The position numbers and the translations under genes are program-made. This document shows positions 45,678 through 54,719 of a stretch of 64,000 nt of DNA, piece after piece. This DNA comes from an uncultured Saprospiraceae bacterium (GTDB taxonomy: Bacteria > Bacteroidota > Bacteroidia > Chitinophagales > Saprospiraceae), in the NCBI GenBank assembly GCA_937959115.1, contig CALGAW010000027.1, positions 124,001 through 188,000 on the forward strand, written 5' to 3'. Under the pieces are notes generated by a model, which had not been told where the DNA came from, did not search any database, and was given only the letters and a program-made list of their open reading frames with translations. Each line of letters begins with the position of its first letter. The first letter of the stretch is position 1.

Positions 45678-46106
45678 GATATTTTTATTTAGTTAAAAAT
45701 TGATTTCAACCTTATAACGATGCTGATTTATGGTTAGGGGACAAAATGAAAATTTAATTTTAGAATTAGTCCCGTAATAAATAAACATATTCAGAATACA
45801 GTTTCCATTTTAATTCGTTTTTTCTTTCAACGCTTTCAGGAGTACGATAATAAATTTTAGCACCTACTTTGAGGGAAAGATATTTAAATTTGATTTAAAA
45901 TCTGCTAATTTTTTTATTTTCTATTTCATTAATCAACAAACATAGAGTTCTGTATATCAATAGAATTGATGAACTTTTGTGAAAAATTCAAGAACAATTC
46001 CGCTTGTTTATATTTATGATAAACCAAATTCCATTTTGTTTGAGTACTATTTATGATTATGAAAAAAATCTCCCCATGCACTTGCATAAGTGAAAATTAA
46101 TACCGT
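45678..46106. other. Divergent intergenic region, about 430 bases
   Basis: Very AT-rich, no gene recognised. It contains the promoters of the YciI gene (minus) and of the membrane protein-regulator operon (plus). A small palindrome CACTT-GCAT-AAGTG lies near 46079. Confidence 0.5.
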
Positions 46107-46123
46107 ACTTTGAAATGCAAAGT
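46107..46123 (+). promoter_or_regulatory. Putative operator site 1, ACTTTG-N5-CAAAGT
   Basis: Perfect 6-base inverted repeat (46107-46112 and 46118-46123), spacer AAATG, followed by GTGCTTTTAA. It ends 16 bases before the ATG at 46140. The same motif at nearly the same distance precedes the gene at 47204. Probably bound by the winged-helix protein of this operon (autoregulation; inference). Confidence 0.65.
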
Positions 46124-46139
46124 GCTTTTAACAAGTAAC

Positions 46140-46793
46140 ATGAATAAACAAGAACAACATCTAGAAACATTACAAGAAATCAGATCTCTCATGGAGCGGT
46201 CTACACGATTTCTTTCCCTTAGTGGCTTATCAGGAGTTGCGGCTGGGACATTTGCCTTGCTAGGGGCAGGAGCAGTGTTCACCTATTTAGGAGTGAGTCC
46301 GCTTGATCCTGCTTCTTACCAGGAGATGAGACATATGCAATTGAGTGGAGGCAAGAAATGGGGGATGGAGTATGACACGTTTCTATTGGTTACTGGTGCA
46401 ATTGTCATGATATTGGCAACACTTAGCGGATTGTACTTTACAAAACGCAAAGCAACAAAAGGTGGTTATCCCCTATTTGACGCTAGCGCTAAGCGTTTGG
46501 CTTGGAACATTATTGTGCCGCTAGGAGCAGGTGGTCTCTTTTGCTTGATTTTACTCTTAAAGCATAATCTGGTATACTTGATTGCACCAGCCACGTTACT
46601 GTTTTATGGATTGACATTGATTAATGCTAGTAAATATACACTTGATGATTTGAGGACACTTGGGTATGCTGAAGTTTTATTAGGCCTGCTCGCTACTTGG
46701 TTTAGTGGCTACGGATTGTTATTTTGGTCAATAGGCTTTGGGATACTCCATATTATTTACGGCATTAAGATGTACTGGAAATACGAACGATGA
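46140..46793 (+). CDS. Polytopic membrane protein coupled to a winged-helix regulator
   Basis: 217 residues from the ATG at 46140. The frame begins at 46110, but an ATG there would lie inside the operator. About six membrane helices after a soluble N-terminal helix (EQHLETLQEIRSLMERSTRFLSLSG). Unknown family. Its stop overlaps the start of the winged-helix gene (ATGA at 46790-46793), so the two products are made together. It could be a membrane sensor or a target of the regulator. Confidence 0.75.
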   Translation: MNKQEQHLETLQEIRSLMERSTRFLSLSGLSGVAAGTFALLGAGAVFTYLGVSPLDPASYQEMRHMQLSGGKKWGMEYDTFLLVTGAIVMILATLSGLYFTKRKATKGGYPLFDASAKRLAWNIIVPLGAGGLFCLILLLKHNLVYLIAPATLLFYGLTLINASKYTLDDLRTLGYAEVLLGLLATWFSGYGLLFWSIGFGILHIIYGIKMYWKYER

Positions 46794-47086
46794 AACATAT
46801 CATCACCAATTTAAATAAGGTATTTGATAACCGGTTAAGGCTTGGCATTATGTCCATTCTGATGGTCAACGATAAAGTAACGTTTCGCGACCTAAAAGAC
46901 ACACTTGGAGTGACGGATGGAAACCTTGCCAGCCACATTAAAGCGCTTGAAAAAGCAGAGTACATCCTAGTGACTAAGGAGTTTGTTGGCAAAAAACCAC
47001 AAACCTCTTATTCTACCACCGTTCTTGGAAGGAAAGCCTTCACTGAACACTTGGATATCCTTGAGAAATTCTTGAAAAAAAGGTAA
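46790..47086 (+). CDS. Winged-helix transcriptional regulator
   Basis: 98 residues, a single winged-helix domain of the PF13601 type: FDNRLRLGIMSILMVNDKVTF, LKDTLGVTDGNLASHIKALE (recognition helix) and YILVTKEFVGKKPQTSYSTT (wing). Such proteins bind palindromic DNA as dimers. Translationally coupled to the upstream membrane protein. The two ACTTTG-N5-CAAAGT sites flanking this operon are its likely targets. Confidence 0.9.
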   Translation: MKHIITNLNKVFDNRLRLGIMSILMVNDKVTFRDLKDTLGVTDGNLASHIKALEKAEYILVTKEFVGKKPQTSYSTTVLGRKAFTEHLDILEKFLKKR

Positions 47087-47167
47087 TTGATTGTTAATGA
47101 CTAATACACAGAACTTTTACAAATTGTTGCGTGTATTCCGATTTTAAATTCTATTTTTTTATCCATT

Positions 47168-47186
47168 TACTTTGAAAATCAAAGTA
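47168..47186 (+). promoter_or_regulatory. Putative operator site 2, TACTTTG-N5-CAAAGTA
   Basis: Perfect 7-base inverted repeat (47168-47174 and 47180-47186), spacer AAAAT, followed by CTTTTAAAAC. Counting the shared ACTTTG/CAAAGT core, the site ends 18 bases before the ATG at 47204. Same core, same spacer length and same downstream CTTTTAA as site 1. Confidence 0.65.
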
Positions 47187-47203
47187 CTTTTAAAACAATT
47201 AAA

Positions 47204-47962
47204 ATGAGTTTTGTTCTTATCAATTTAGTGTGCTACATTTTTTTAATCCTAATGCCGTTGTACAAGGCTGCCAAGGGATTATTCTCATTTTTCAAAGGGT
47301 ATTCAATGATGCCAAGAACGAATAGTCCTACTGATATTCTTGATTGTTTGGAAAGAGGTAAGGATGCGCCTTCCTACTCAAAAGGGAAAAGTTATCCTGA
47401 AATATTGTACAATGGAATCTGTCCTGTACTGGGTTCAATTTTTATCTATGTCTTTCAAAAAGAAATTACACCTTTTTCTATAGATCACAGCTTGACATTG
47501 CTTGCTTTTAGTGCAATTCCATTTATTGCTTATTGGACGATGAAATTTGGTGGTCAAGCATTATCAATAAAGAATCTAGGCATTGTGGAATGTAGTTTGG
47601 TGTTCGGATCAATCCTATATCTAGGTTATGGTCTTCACTTTTGCTCCGAAATGACGCTAATGGGCATTGCAATGCTACCAATATTTGGATTTGCGCTACT
47701 AGCTCCATTTCCTGCTATGTTTTATCTGCTTCGAGAGTTGGTTGTGGTAAAAAGTTTGATCAACGAAAAAACGGACAGATTCCTAGTTCCAGCAAGCATT
47801 TTGAAATCAACCTTTCGAATGAGTGAGCGGACAAAAGGCTATGTCACTTTTGTAGTAGGATGTGCTGTATTACTAAGCACGCTTGTCCTAGTCGGTGGTC
47901 AGGATTGGGATTCACTCATCAGGGCATTTCGAGGAGGAAGTGCGTTTTTCTTTTCTTATTAA
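47204..47962 (+). CDS. Polytopic membrane protein of unknown function
   Basis: 252 residues. About six membrane helices, the first at the very N-terminus (FVLINLVCYIFLILMPLY), plus a polar loop (PTDILDCLERGKDAPSYSKG). No family recognised. It carries its own copy of the palindromic operator, so it is probably controlled with the 46140 operon. A hairpin separates it from the next gene. Confidence 0.7.
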   Translation: MSFVLINLVCYIFLILMPLYKAAKGLFSFFKGYSMMPRTNSPTDILDCLERGKDAPSYSKGKSYPEILYNGICPVLGSIFIYVFQKEITPFSIDHSLTLLAFSAIPFIAYWTMKFGGQALSIKNLGIVECSLVFGSILYLGYGLHFCSEMTLMGIAMLPIFGFALLAPFPAMFYLLRELVVVKSLINEKTDRFLVPASILKSTFRMSERTKGYVTFVVGCAVLLSTLVLVGGQDWDSLIRAFRGGSAFFFSY

Positions 47963-47975
47963 TAATTAACAAAAC

Positions 47976-48007
47976 AAGGGATGAATCTAGTGTTTGGGCA
48001 TCCCTTT
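47976..48007 (+). terminator. Intercistronic hairpin, possible attenuator
   Basis: AAGGGATG (47976-47983) pairs with CATCCCTT (47999-48006), with a 15-base loop and a weak T-tract (TTTACAAATTT). It lies between two same-strand genes 65 bases apart, so it may lower readthrough into the Coq4-like gene. Confidence 0.55.
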
Positions 48008-48027
48008 ACAAATTTAAAATCTAAATC

Positions 48028-48576
48028 ATGAAGTTGCTACCGATCATTCGTCGGTATAGGATACTACGCCTATACATTTTAATTCTACGTCTAAAATCTT
48101 GGTTAACAGGCATTCTCATTGGGCTTACCGTGCCGATTTTCAAGTACATCAGCCCCGAAACAAATTGGCCATTTACCCTTGAGCAACAGCGAACGTTTCC
48201 TGAAGGCACGCTGGGAAGAGACATCGCCAAAAAACTTGACAAATCAGGCTTTAAGCTGATACCGAAATTCGAATCACACGACGCAGAACACATCCTGTTT
48301 AACTATCCGATGACCGGATTGGGCGAAATCAGATTACAGTATTTCCTCCATGGCAATGGCAAGCGTAGCTGGGTAAGCGTTGGCACAATGCTCCTTGGTG
48401 TTGGTAGTTTCCCTGAGTTGATTTGGCTGTTTGCAAAAGACTATAAACGAGGCAAGCAATTCCGAAACCTGAACGCTGTAAACCTTGGAACTTACTTGAC
48501 GAAAGAAACGAGAAAGGTGCGCAGTGAACTTATGAAAGGTACGCCTTTGTTTAGTGAGACTGTTCAAGCAGCCTAA
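48028..48576 (+). CDS. Coq4-like protein
   Basis: 182 residues. It carries the Coq4 zinc signature HDxxH-x11-E exactly: His84-Asp85, His88 and Glu100 (HDAEHIL ... GLGE). A basic, hydrophobic N-terminus (RRYRILRLYILILRLKSWL) may associate with the membrane. In eukaryotes and some bacteria Coq4 acts in ubiquinone biosynthesis, recently as an oxidative decarboxylase of the ring. Bacteroidota normally make menaquinone, so a different substrate is likely here. Neighbours are membrane proteins of unknown function, not quinone genes. Confidence 0.78.
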   Translation: MKLLPIIRRYRILRLYILILRLKSWLTGILIGLTVPIFKYISPETNWPFTLEQQRTFPEGTLGRDIAKKLDKSGFKLIPKFESHDAEHILFNYPMTGLGEIRLQYFLHGNGKRSWVSVGTMLLGVGSFPELIWLFAKDYKRGKQFRNLNAVNLGTYLTKETRKVRSELMKGTPLFSETVQAA

Positions 48577-48655
48577 TAAAAGGAAATTGAATGTCGAATA
48601 ACGAATCTTCATTCCTCTCTGTAACCCCAAAACAGAACTATAAAAAGTATTGAAA

Positions 48656-50134
48656 ATGAAACATTTAAAAATTGATAAATTCATCATTCCTAGTAGCATC
48701 CTATTGTTTAATGGGTTGTTCTGGAGTGAAAAAATGGGACTGAATGCCTTGATCTTTACGCTCGTGATTATTGGAGCTTTGGCAAGGAAATACAAGGGAG
48801 TCTATAATTATCCTTTGATTGCAACAATCATAGGAACGTTAGTTGCTGTGGTGATGGTGGTGGTTGTCAACTCCGCGCTTAGTAAGACGGTTTTAGTGTT
48901 GAGTAGCTTTACGATGGCAGGATTCTTTCATCGGGAAGACTTGAAGTTTATTGGGTTTTCGCTACTTGCTACGCTTAGGCAAATTCTAAGTACACCGGCT
49001 CAACTCTTGAGTGGTCTGTTCCGCAATGAAACAGTCAGCAAAACAGCGCCTAGTGTGTTCAGAAATTATATGAATTATGGTGTCATCCCAACATTTGTCT
49101 TTGGGGGTTTCCTAATCTTATACAGCATTGCGAATGATAAGTTTGCGGATTTGGTGGTGGACTATGTCTCAATGATTTTTGGTTCCTCTGATGGGATGAA
49201 CTGGATTTCGTTTGATCAGGTCATGTTCTTTTTGCTTAGTGTATTTGTGGTTGGTGCCTTACTTCTGAAACCAGTGAAAGACCGATTTGCCAAGCATCAA
49301 GCTGCGTTTGGTGACCAATTGAAGCGCAAAAGGGTGAATTACTTTGGCTATGCTCGGTTTAAAATGCTAGCCCTTCGTGCAGAATATAAGGTTGGATTCA
49401 TTATGATGATTGCATTAAACGCATTGTTATTTCTAGTGAATTTGACTGATATCGTTTATGTCTGGTTTAGTTTTGAACCGATGAGCGCAAGTGCTCTATC
49501 TAGGTTTGTGCATGAAGGGACGTATATTTTGATCCTTAGTATTTTTTTCGCAATGGCGGTTTTACTGTACTATTTCCGAGGGAATATTAATTTTCTGAAT
49601 GGTATAAAACCGTTGAAATACGCTGCACTGATCTGGATAATACAGAATACTGTGTTGGCTACTTCAGTTGGGATTCGAAATTTTCATTACATCAAAGAAT
49701 ATGGCTTGGCTTCTAAGCGTATTGGAGTACTTGTGTTTCTAGTATTGACTGTGATTGGCTTATTGCTGATGTGGGTAAAAATTAGAGATCGGAAGTCTAT
49801 TTTCTTTTTGTTGGATCGCAATGCTTGGGCAGTATACGGAATGCTAATCTTCCTCTCCTTGTTTAATTGGGACGTGCTAATGACTCGGTACAATTTGTCA
49901 GTAAACTCTAATAAACAGTTGGATGTGAATTACCTCATTGCCAAACTATCTGACAAAAACCTTGGTGTGCTAGTGGAAAACTGGGATCTGATGTTAGAAC
50001 GTGCTCCGAATCGCGAACAATGGATAGACAGGACACTCATGAATAAGCAACGTCGATTTCTCCGCATGCAATCTTCTTACTCTGTGCTTTCTTGGAATTA
50101 TCAAGATTGGCGCGTAAAGCAACTATTGAACTAG
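48656..50134 (+). CDS. Large polytopic membrane protein, DUF4153/DUF4173-like
   Basis: 492 residues from the ATG at 48656 (an in-frame TTG lies two codons upstream). About ten to eleven membrane helices, with a cytoplasmic loop near 215-235 (KDRFAKHQAAFGDQLKRKR). The segment RFVHEGTYILILSIFFAMAVL resembles a signature of DUF4153/DUF4173 proteins, which are often adjacent to small winged-helix regulators in this phylum. The C-terminal 90 residues are soluble (NKQLDVNYLIAKLSDKNLG). Function unknown. Confidence 0.72.
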   Translation: MKHLKIDKFIIPSSILLFNGLFWSEKMGLNALIFTLVIIGALARKYKGVYNYPLIATIIGTLVAVVMVVVVNSALSKTVLVLSSFTMAGFFHREDLKFIGFSLLATLRQILSTPAQLLSGLFRNETVSKTAPSVFRNYMNYGVIPTFVFGGFLILYSIANDKFADLVVDYVSMIFGSSDGMNWISFDQVMFFLLSVFVVGALLLKPVKDRFAKHQAAFGDQLKRKRVNYFGYARFKMLALRAEYKVGFIMMIALNALLFLVNLTDIVYVWFSFEPMSASALSRFVHEGTYILILSIFFAMAVLLYYFRGNINFLNGIKPLKYAALIWIIQNTVLATSVGIRNFHYIKEYGLASKRIGVLVFLVLTVIGLLLMWVKIRDRKSIFFLLDRNAWAVYGMLIFLSLFNWDVLMTRYNLSVNSNKQLDVNYLIAKLSDKNLGVLVENWDLMLERAPNREQWIDRTLMNKQRRFLRMQSSYSVLSWNYQDWRVKQLLN

Positions 50135-50187
50135 CAAAAAATGATGGTCAATAACCATTAATCATTAACAGAATAAACATTATTATC

Positions 50188-50532
50188 ATGAATGCAATTA
50201 ACAGAAACATAGAGCTTATTGCTCAGAAACTAAGAGCTTGTACTGCTTTGCCGGAATATGAATTGTGGAAGTCATTGTGCGCTTCTGCTGGAGAGCGCGA
50301 ACTGTTTATGCGTCAAGTGCCAATCGGTGGGCTGATTGCTGATATCTTTTGCCCTGCGCGTAGGCTGATCATTGATGTCGGTGAAGATTCAATGGAATGG
50401 GCACAGGTACATTGCGAAGATCGGGAAGCGGAGTTGCTGCAACTAGGCCTTCGGCGGTTGGTGGTACACAGTTCGGAGATCAAGGAATCGCTTGCGGAAT
50501 TGGTAGAGCGGATTATTCGAGACTTGGTTTGA
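50188..50532 (+). CDS. DUF559-type nuclease-like protein
   Basis: 114 residues. DUF559 (Vsr/PD-(D/E)xK-like) layout: TALPEYELWKSL, FMRQVPIGGLIADIFCPARRLIIDVGED, then a Cys-rich helix and LGLRRLVVHSSEI. The Asp of ADIF is kept, but the second acidic motif reads IDVGED instead of the usual IEIDG, so activity is doubtful. It is the last gene of the plus-strand run, 53 bases after the large membrane protein. Confidence 0.78.
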   Translation: MNAINRNIELIAQKLRACTALPEYELWKSLCASAGERELFMRQVPIGGLIADIFCPARRLIIDVGEDSMEWAQVHCEDREAELLQLGLRRLVVHSSEIKESLAELVERIIRDLV

Positions 50533-50564
50533 AATCAATGTGGTTGGAATAATTTTAACAACGA

Positions 50565-52949
50565 CTAAAATTTAACTCGGTACCTAAGATTAAATGCCCT
50601 AGGAGCTGCGATCTTCCCCGCTCTCAAAAAATACTCCCGATTTAGCAAATTAGTTACAGAGCATTCAACCCAGTGTTTTTCCTGTATCCGATACGCCACA
50701 CGAGCACCCAGAATATAGTCCCCACTGCGGTGGACGTCACGGAATTTTGAAATGTCAGCAATACCTGGTGCCTGACCATTAACCAAACCAGAATATGGGT
50801 CTGTGCCTTCTAGTATTGGGTCGATGTTGTGAACAAAACTGTTGTAGGTAATATCAGCACCAAGCGTTAAGTTCTTTATATCGATTTCCGTATATAGGCG
50901 AGCAGTATGTAGACTTCGATACTTTAATATTTTACTGGATAAGGTAGAATCAATTGGACCAAATCCATTGATAAAATTGCCCATATAGACACCAACATTC
51001 CGCTGCGTAGAATCAGCACTCAGATCACCAGGGAAGGCATACGTGTAGCCACCCCACAATCGGACAGGTGTATTACCAATGATTCCTTCTCCAAACGTTC
51101 CTAGCTCGACCCCCGCAATCCGTGCTTCAGAGATGTTCACAGACTTAAAGCCTAAATACTGGAAAAGAGACTCAATGCTTACTGCAACGGAGTCTGGCTT
51201 ATGGTAATCAAAATAGAACTCAGTCATATTCTCATACTGCATCCAAAATCCTGCAATATCAACATAGCCTTTCCACTTAGAAAAATTCAGCGACTTTTTA
51301 AGCCCTAACTCTGCACTCCAGCCTGTTTCTGGTTTTAGGGATGGATTAGGCAAGACGCGCACGCCCGTCCCTAGACTTTCATCACTAAACCGCTCTGCGA
51401 AACTAGGAATCCGATAGCCCTGACCAAAAGAACCTCTTAAGAACAAGCTTTTTGATAATTCGTAGTTCAATCCACCTCTCAAAACGGGTAACGTTGCTGT
51501 AATATCTCCTTGTATATAGAATGTTTCCCAACGAATCCCTCCCAGCATGGTTAGCTTGTCAAGTAAGCGCTTTTCTATTTGACTGTAGAGGGCTGCTCCA
51601 GAACCTAAGAAAGGCGTAAACTTGTCTAAGGTATCCGATTCAAACAAGGAGCTCGTCACGCGCATTGTCTGGCCCATTCCTCCCATATTTATAGACCAAC
51701 CATTATTAAATTCTCGTTGAAACTGATAATCAAGACTCCCAACAATTGCTCTTGACTTTGGAGCGTACTTCCCACGATACTTAAGTATATCAAAGTAGCG
51801 ACCTTTAATCGTATGCTTATTGCCTGAAATATCATAGATGGAAACCCAAGGATCAATGGCAACAGAAAGGTAGTCGTCTGTTTTATAGGTTGGGTTTATA
51901 TGGATTAAGGCACTGTCTCCACCATTGAGCCATAGGAAGTAATTTCCAATTTCGTGGTACATGGTGGTTGTATTCAAACCGTACGTGATTTTATCCGTGG
52001 CTTTGACTCTTGTGTTTAGATTCAATCGAAAACGCATTTCTCCTGCACCTTTTAAGTAACTACGGCTGTAATGCGCATTACTACCGAGGACGAGATCGAT
52101 ATTCTCTTTCAACTTTTGGCGATGAGCAATGGAGGTGCCTGCTTGAAACGGTTGCTCTTGTAATCCCGACCACCAAATGATTGAATCGGTTTTAGGGTTG
52201 TCTGAAATGCCTGCATAAGTCGTGATTGCAGTGTACGGTTTTGCAGTTGGCCAAGCGCTTTTCACATGGATCACACCATTTAAGGCTGAGGACCCATATA
52301 GCACAGAAGCGGCTCCTTTGATTACTTCAATTTGACCAGCATTTTCCAACGGAATAAAATTCCATTTAATATCCCCGATCTCAGCGGCTAGCAATGGCTG
52401 ATCATCCACTAATATTGCTACTCGGCTGCCTGCTCCATAGGCATATCCACTTCCGCTTCTTATGTTTGCCTGTCCATCAATAACTTCAACCCCAGGAATT
52501 CGCTTAACAGCTTGCGATAGATCTGTGTTGTTGTTCCGTTCCAATATTTCTGGAGTAATGACATCAATTGTAACGGTCTCTTCTGTGATTTTCCGTTCAA
52601 ACCGGCTACCACTTACGACAACAATGTCTAATACAGAATTGGAAGATTCGAGCTGGATATCAAGTATTTGAGTCGTAAATCCGTCAGAAGTAATGGTAGT
52701 TTTTTGCTTTTCATAACCAGTATAGGTAAACGTTAACTGGTGTTCACCTTTTTCCAGTTTAATGGAATAATTTCCATCAACATCAGTTATAGTGCCATTA
52801 GATTCATTGAGAATTATATTTACACCAATGAGTGTTTCACCTGATGTTTTATCTGTAAGTGAACCAGTTAAAACAGCTTGTGCAAAGGAGGAACCAAAAA
52901 TAAGAACGATAAAGAAAAGTAGGAGAGTAGCTTTCTTCAGTTGATTCAT
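50565..52949 (-). CDS. TonB-dependent receptor, cotranscribed with nadB
   Basis: 794 residues. Signal peptide (ATLLLFFIVLIFGSSFAQ), carboxypeptidase-regulatory domain at about 25-110 (LTGSLTDKTSGETLIGVNI), plug at about 115-235 (ITEETVTIDVITPEILERN; IEVIKGAASVLYGSSALNGVI) and barrel ending NLRYRVKF. The plug and size resemble receptors for vitamin B12, siderophores or other small ligands more than SusC. It starts two bases after the nadB stop, an unusually tight link to a cofactor gene. Confidence 0.92.
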   Translation of the reverse strand: MNQLKKATLLLFFIVLIFGSSFAQAVLTGSLTDKTSGETLIGVNIILNESNGTITDVDGNYSIKLEKGEHQLTFTYTGYEKQKTTITSDGFTTQILDIQLESSNSVLDIVVVSGSRFERKITEETVTIDVITPEILERNNNTDLSQAVKRIPGVEVIDGQANIRSGSGYAYGAGSRVAILVDDQPLLAAEIGDIKWNFIPLENAGQIEVIKGAASVLYGSSALNGVIHVKSAWPTAKPYTAITTYAGISDNPKTDSIIWWSGLQEQPFQAGTSIAHRQKLKENIDLVLGSNAHYSRSYLKGAGEMRFRLNLNTRVKATDKITYGLNTTTMYHEIGNYFLWLNGGDSALIHINPTYKTDDYLSVAIDPWVSIYDISGNKHTIKGRYFDILKYRGKYAPKSRAIVGSLDYQFQREFNNGWSINMGGMGQTMRVTSSLFESDTLDKFTPFLGSGAALYSQIEKRLLDKLTMLGGIRWETFYIQGDITATLPVLRGGLNYELSKSLFLRGSFGQGYRIPSFAERFSDESLGTGVRVLPNPSLKPETGWSAELGLKKSLNFSKWKGYVDIAGFWMQYENMTEFYFDYHKPDSVAVSIESLFQYLGFKSVNISEARIAGVELGTFGEGIIGNTPVRLWGGYTYAFPGDLSADSTQRNVGVYMGNFINGFGPIDSTLSSKILKYRSLHTARLYTEIDIKNLTLGADITYNSFVHNIDPILEGTDPYSGLVNGQAPGIADISKFRDVHRSGDYILGARVAYRIQEKHWVECSVTNLLNREYFLRAGKIAAPRAFNLRYRVKF

Positions 52950-52951
52950 AG

Positions 52952-54553
52952 TTACATTATCATTGTCTCGATATAATCATTTTGCTCTGGATAGTCAGTT
53001 GTATAGTGTAGGCCGCGACTTTCTTTACGCATGGCTGCAGCAGCAGTGACTAAGTAGGCAATTGAAATCATATTTCTCAATTCGCAAAGCTGTGGAGATA
53101 AGGTAGTTGTTGTATACAATTGTTCCGTTTCTCTAAATAAAAGATCTAAGCGTTTTCTTGCTCGTTTTAAACGAACATTTGAACGAACAATACCGACATA
53201 ACTACTCATGATCTCCTTCAGTTCCTTAATACTTTGTGTAATCAATACCATTTCCTTGGGATCTGTCGTGCTTTTTGTATTCCACTCAGGCAATCCTTCT
53301 ACAAAGTCATGTTTATCAATCGTTAATAGGACATCATCTGCAATGCGATGTGCAAACACCATAGCTTCTAGTAAAGAGTTAGACGCCAAACGGTTGGCAC
53401 CGTGCAATCCAGAGCTGGTACACTCGCCACAAGCATACAGTCGATTAATTGACGATCGGCCAATTGGGTCTGTCTTAATCCCACCACATACATAATGTGC
53501 CGCAGGAACGACAGGGATCATCTGTTTAAACGGGTCGATACCCAAGGAGATACATTTGTCATAAATCGTTGGAAAATGCTTGACAAACCCTTCTTTATCG
53601 AGATGTTGGCAATCAAGGTGCATGAAATCTACCCCTCGACTTTTCATCTCGTTATCAATGGCACGTGCTACGATATCTCTTGGAGCCAAGGACTTTCGTT
53701 CATCGTATTTTTCCATAAACTCTTTCTTCTCAGCAGTTTTCAGAATGGCGCCATATCCGCGCACGGCTTCCGACACCAGAAAATCAGGGTTTTCACCTGC
53801 GGGATTGTATAGTGCTGTTGGGTGAAACTGTACAAACTCCATGTTTTCCAGCCTTCCCTTTGCCCGATACACCATTGCGATGCCATCACCAGTTGCGATT
53901 ACGGGATTTGTCGTATTTCGATAGATCTGCCCAGCGCCACCAGTTGCGACCACTGTCATTCTTGCATTCAGTGTTTCGATGGTTTTGGTTTCTAGATCAA
54001 GCGCATAAGCACCATAGCATTCTATATTTGAAGACACTCGAGTGACCACTCTTCCTAGTTGATGTTGGGTGATCAGGTCCACGGCAAAGTAATGCTCCTC
54101 AATGCTGATGTTGCTAAAGGTTGCAGCTTTTTCTATTAATGCTCGTTGAATCTCCCAGCCTGTTAAGTCTTTGTAGTGTAGGATGCGGTATTCTGAGTGA
54201 CCGCCTTCCATACCAAGGTCGTATTCTCCTTCTTTATTTTTATCGAACCGAGTTCCCCAATCAATGAACTCTTTTACTCTTGTCGGTCCTTCTTTTACAA
54301 CGATTTCTACAATTTCTTCATCACAAAGGCCGTCTCCTGCGTCTAGGGTATCGGCGATGTGTTTTTCGTGGTTGTCGGTTTCTGGGTTCCAAACGGCCGC
54401 GACGCCACCTTGCGCATATCTGGTGTTGCTCTCCCCTCTGTTTGTTTTGGTGAGCACTAGGATCTTTAAGTCTGGTCGCTGTTCAGCTATTTTTATGGCA
54501 AGGGTGAGTCCGGCAATTCCAGCTCCAATAACCAATACATCTGTATTTCTCAA
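52952..54553 (-). CDS. nadB: L-aspartate oxidase
   Basis: 533 residues, normal length. It oxidises L-aspartate to iminoaspartate, the first step of de novo NAD synthesis. FAD site GAGIAGL (residues 10-16); TNRGESNTRYAQGGVAAVW; FVQFHPTAL; CGECTSSGLHGANRLASNSLLEA. The start is TTG (54553): the family N-terminus begins here and no in-frame ATG is near. nadA and nadC are not in the window. The TonB receptor gene follows after two bases. Confidence 0.94.
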   Translation of the reverse strand: MRNTDVLVIGAGIAGLTLAIKIAEQRPDLKILVLTKTNRGESNTRYAQGGVAAVWNPETDNHEKHIADTLDAGDGLCDEEIVEIVVKEGPTRVKEFIDWGTRFDKNKEGEYDLGMEGGHSEYRILHYKDLTGWEIQRALIEKAATFSNISIEEHYFAVDLITQHQLGRVVTRVSSNIECYGAYALDLETKTIETLNARMTVVATGGAGQIYRNTTNPVIATGDGIAMVYRAKGRLENMEFVQFHPTALYNPAGENPDFLVSEAVRGYGAILKTAEKKEFMEKYDERKSLAPRDIVARAIDNEMKSRGVDFMHLDCQHLDKEGFVKHFPTIYDKCISLGIDPFKQMIPVVPAAHYVCGGIKTDPIGRSSINRLYACGECTSSGLHGANRLASNSLLEAMVFAHRIADDVLLTIDKHDFVEGLPEWNTKSTTDPKEMVLITQSIKELKEIMSSYVGIVRSNVRLKRARKRLDLLFRETEQLYTTTTLSPQLCELRNMISIAYLVTAAAAMRKESRGLHYTTDYPEQNDYIETMIM

Positions 54554-54719
54554 TGGTAGTTTCTTTTATTTTTAATACAAATTGTTAAACGAAATTAAGT
54601 AAACAATTTTACATTCATAAATCATTTCATCAACTTATTCATCCTATTAGATTATACGTCAGAATTAGGACAATGTTATACGATTGTATTTAATGAAGAA
54701 TTTCTATTTAAGTCATTGA

